From Gallionellaceae bacterium UBA6222 (lineage in GTDB: Bacteria; Pseudomonadota; Gammaproteobacteria; Burkholderiales; Gallionellaceae): a stretch of DNA of 5,970 nucleotides. Position 1 is the first letter of the stretch. The number at the start of each line of letters is the position of its first letter. Made by a program: the position numbers and the translations under genes. The notes under the pieces were generated by a model that made no database searches, was not told the DNA's origin, and saw only the letters and a list, made by a program, of their open reading frames with translations. The stretch spans positions 18,612-24,581 of the forward strand of contig DISA01000005.1 of NCBI GenBank assembly GCA_002421915.1, given 5' to 3'. Of the stretch, positions 5,077 to 5,970 are shown in pieces.

Positions 5077-5526
5077 ATGTACACGTCAAAAATTCAGATT
5101 GCTGCTATTTTGGGTTTGGTTCTTTGCACTGCACCGGTCAACGCTGCCGACATCGAGGTCACGATGCTCGACAAATCGGAAACCGGGGGCATGCTTACTT
5201 TTGAGCCCAGCTTTGTCAAAGCCAGCGTCAATGACACGATTATTTTTATCCCCACCAACAAAGGGCATAACAGCAGCAGCCTGCTGGTTCCCGATAATGC
5301 AAAGACATGGAAGGGTCCGTTCGATGTGGAGTTTCGGGTAAAACTGGAAAAGGAGGGCGTCTATCTCTATGCCTGCGATGCCCATAAACCCATGGGCATG
5401 GTCGGTGTCGTGCAGGTTGGCAATCCCGTCAACATGGAAGAAGCCAGAAAGAAAGTGGCCGAGGAAAGTGCCAAAATGAGAATGAACAAGGACCGCTTCA
5501 CCAAGGCGCTTGAACAGGTGAAATGA
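5077..5526 (+). CDS. Pseudoazurin-type periplasmic blue copper protein
   Basis: A 149-residue precursor with a Sec signal peptide: Lys5, a hydrophobic stretch at about 7-18 and likely cleavage after VNA near residue 23. The mature protein is a type 1 copper (cupredoxin) domain. Ligands are His64 (NKGHNSS), Cys100, His103 and Met108 in YACDAHKPMGMVGVVQVG, with the Cys+3 His and Cys+8 Met spacing of pseudoazurins. After cleavage His64 becomes about residue 40, as in characterised pseudoazurins. The C-terminus (118-149) is a charged helix, also normal for the family. Pseudoazurins shuttle electrons in the periplasm, for example to nitrite or N2O reductase or cytochrome peroxidase; the partner here is unknown. 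The ribosome site AAGGAG (5064-5069) is well placed. It converges on ubiA with a 9-bp gap. Confidence 0.9.
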   Translation: MYTSKIQIAAILGLVLCTAPVNAADIEVTMLDKSETGGMLTFEPSFVKASVNDTIIFIPTNKGHNSSSLLVPDNAKTWKGPFDVEFRVKLEKEGVYLYACDAHKPMGMVGVVQVGNPVNMEEARKKVAEESAKMRMNKDRFTKALEQVK

Positions 5527-5535
5527 GCCTGCCGG

Positions 5536-5970
5536 CTATCGGAGCCAATAATCTCCCGCCACCCCGGCAAACACCGCCGCCCCGAACCAGTTGTTGTGCA
5601 GAAAAGCCGCGAAGCATTTGTCGCGGCTTCTGTCCTTGATGAGGGTGTAGTGATACAGCGCGATGCCTGCCGCGATGACCAAGCCAACGAAGTAAACCAA
5701 TCCCAAGTCGGCCATCACTCCTGCCAATCCCAGCAGCAGCAGGGTGGCGGTGTAGCACGCCATCACTGCCGCCACATCGTGCTCGCCGAAGAACAGTGCG
5801 GAGGAGTGGATGCCGAGATGGATGTCGTCGTCCCTGTCCACCATTGCGTATTCGGTGTCATACGCAAGGGCCCAGAAAACGTTGGCGAGCAACAGCACCC
5901 ACGCAACGGGCGGTACGTGGCCGAGGGTGGCGGCGAAGGCCATCGGAATGCCGAAGCCGAAGGCGATGCC
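5536..5970 (-). CDS. ubiA: 4-hydroxybenzoate polyprenyltransferase, C-terminal part
   Basis: The reverse strand encodes the last 144 residues of UbiA; the frame is open to the right edge, so the true start lies outside. UbiA is an inner-membrane prenyltransferase that joins a polyprenyl chain to 4-hydroxybenzoate in ubiquinone synthesis. The second Asp-rich motif is intact: YDTEYAMVDRDDDIHLGIHS, followed by ALFFGEHD. Several hydrophobic segments follow (VAAVMACYTATLLLLGLAGV, LGLVYFVGLVIAAGIALYHY, FGAAVFAGVAGDYW). The C-terminal HNNWFGAAVFAG matches the family's usual ending. About half of the normal ~290 residues are visible. The methionine at 5943 is internal, since GIAFGFGIP in the same frame precedes it. 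The UbiA stop (5536-5538) lies 9 bp from the pseudoazurin stop, with no terminator between. Confidence 0.94.
   Translation of the reverse strand, partial: GIAFGFGIPMAFAATLGHVPPVAWVLLLANVFWALAYDTEYAMVDRDDDIHLGIHSSALFFGEHDVAAVMACYTATLLLLGLAGVMADLGLVYFVGLVIAAGIALYHYTLIKDRSRDKCFAAFLHNNWFGAAVFAGVAGDYWLR

Noticed and set aside
4998..5204. 68-codon ORF running from the dps relic into pseudoazurin
   Set aside because: Only its first residues (MLRSLLEE) have meaning as the dps tail; the rest is out-of-frame read-through of the pseudoazurin leader and signal peptide.
5527..5535. Bidirectional terminator between pseudoazurin and ubiA
   Set aside because: The gap is 9 bp with no stem-loop or T-run; any terminator would have to lie inside the coding ends and none is evident.

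Overview
The window looks like chromosomal DNA from a betaproteobacterium. The closest flavour is Nitrosomonadales/Gallionellaceae, judged only from protein motifs and gene order, so the family-level guess is soft. Three facts support it: the pilT / yggS-proC-yggT arrangement, a ubiquinone-type UbiA, and an OxyR-Dps-type peroxide-defence neighbourhood with GC-rich coding DNA. No rRNA, tRNA, CRISPR array, IS element or phage gene is visible.

Positions 1-2283 are conserved housekeeping. The start of pilT (type IV pilus retraction ATPase) reads leftward off the window. Divergent from it runs a tight rightward operon: yggS (PLP homeostasis), proC (last step of proline synthesis) and a YggT-family membrane protein. 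proC starts 12 bp after yggS, and yggT overlaps proC by an ATGA. A short intergenic stretch follows, carrying a CGCGGAG-type tandem motif that resembles a dispersed intergenic repeat.

Positions 2387-3930 form a leftward two-gene unit: oxyR, which keeps both redox cysteines at positions 199 and 208 as in E. coli, then a class I SAM-dependent methyltransferase starting 2 bp after the oxyR stop. Upstream of oxyR is an AT-rich divergent control region with an 8-bp-arm palindrome and a second smaller dyad.

Positions 4058-5021 look like an eroded oxidative-stress island. The first ~28 codons of a rubrerythrin-like gene run directly, out of frame, into what looks like the C-terminal end of a rubredoxin/NorW-type FAD reductase, which itself contains an in-frame stop. 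An intact Dps-family ferritin gene follows. Beyond it is a 38-bp relic of the 3' end of a second dps-like gene, differing from the intact copy only at synonymous positions. Two deletion scars therefore flank a surviving dps.

Positions 5077-5970 hold a secreted pseudoazurin-type blue copper protein and, converging on it with a 9-bp gap, the C-terminal half of ubiA (4-hydroxybenzoate polyprenyltransferase), which enters from the right edge. The main story is a peroxide/iron-detoxification locus (OxyR, rubrerythrin relic, reductase relic, Dps and Dps relic) that has lost its rubrerythrin-reductase electron path while keeping its regulator and Dps.
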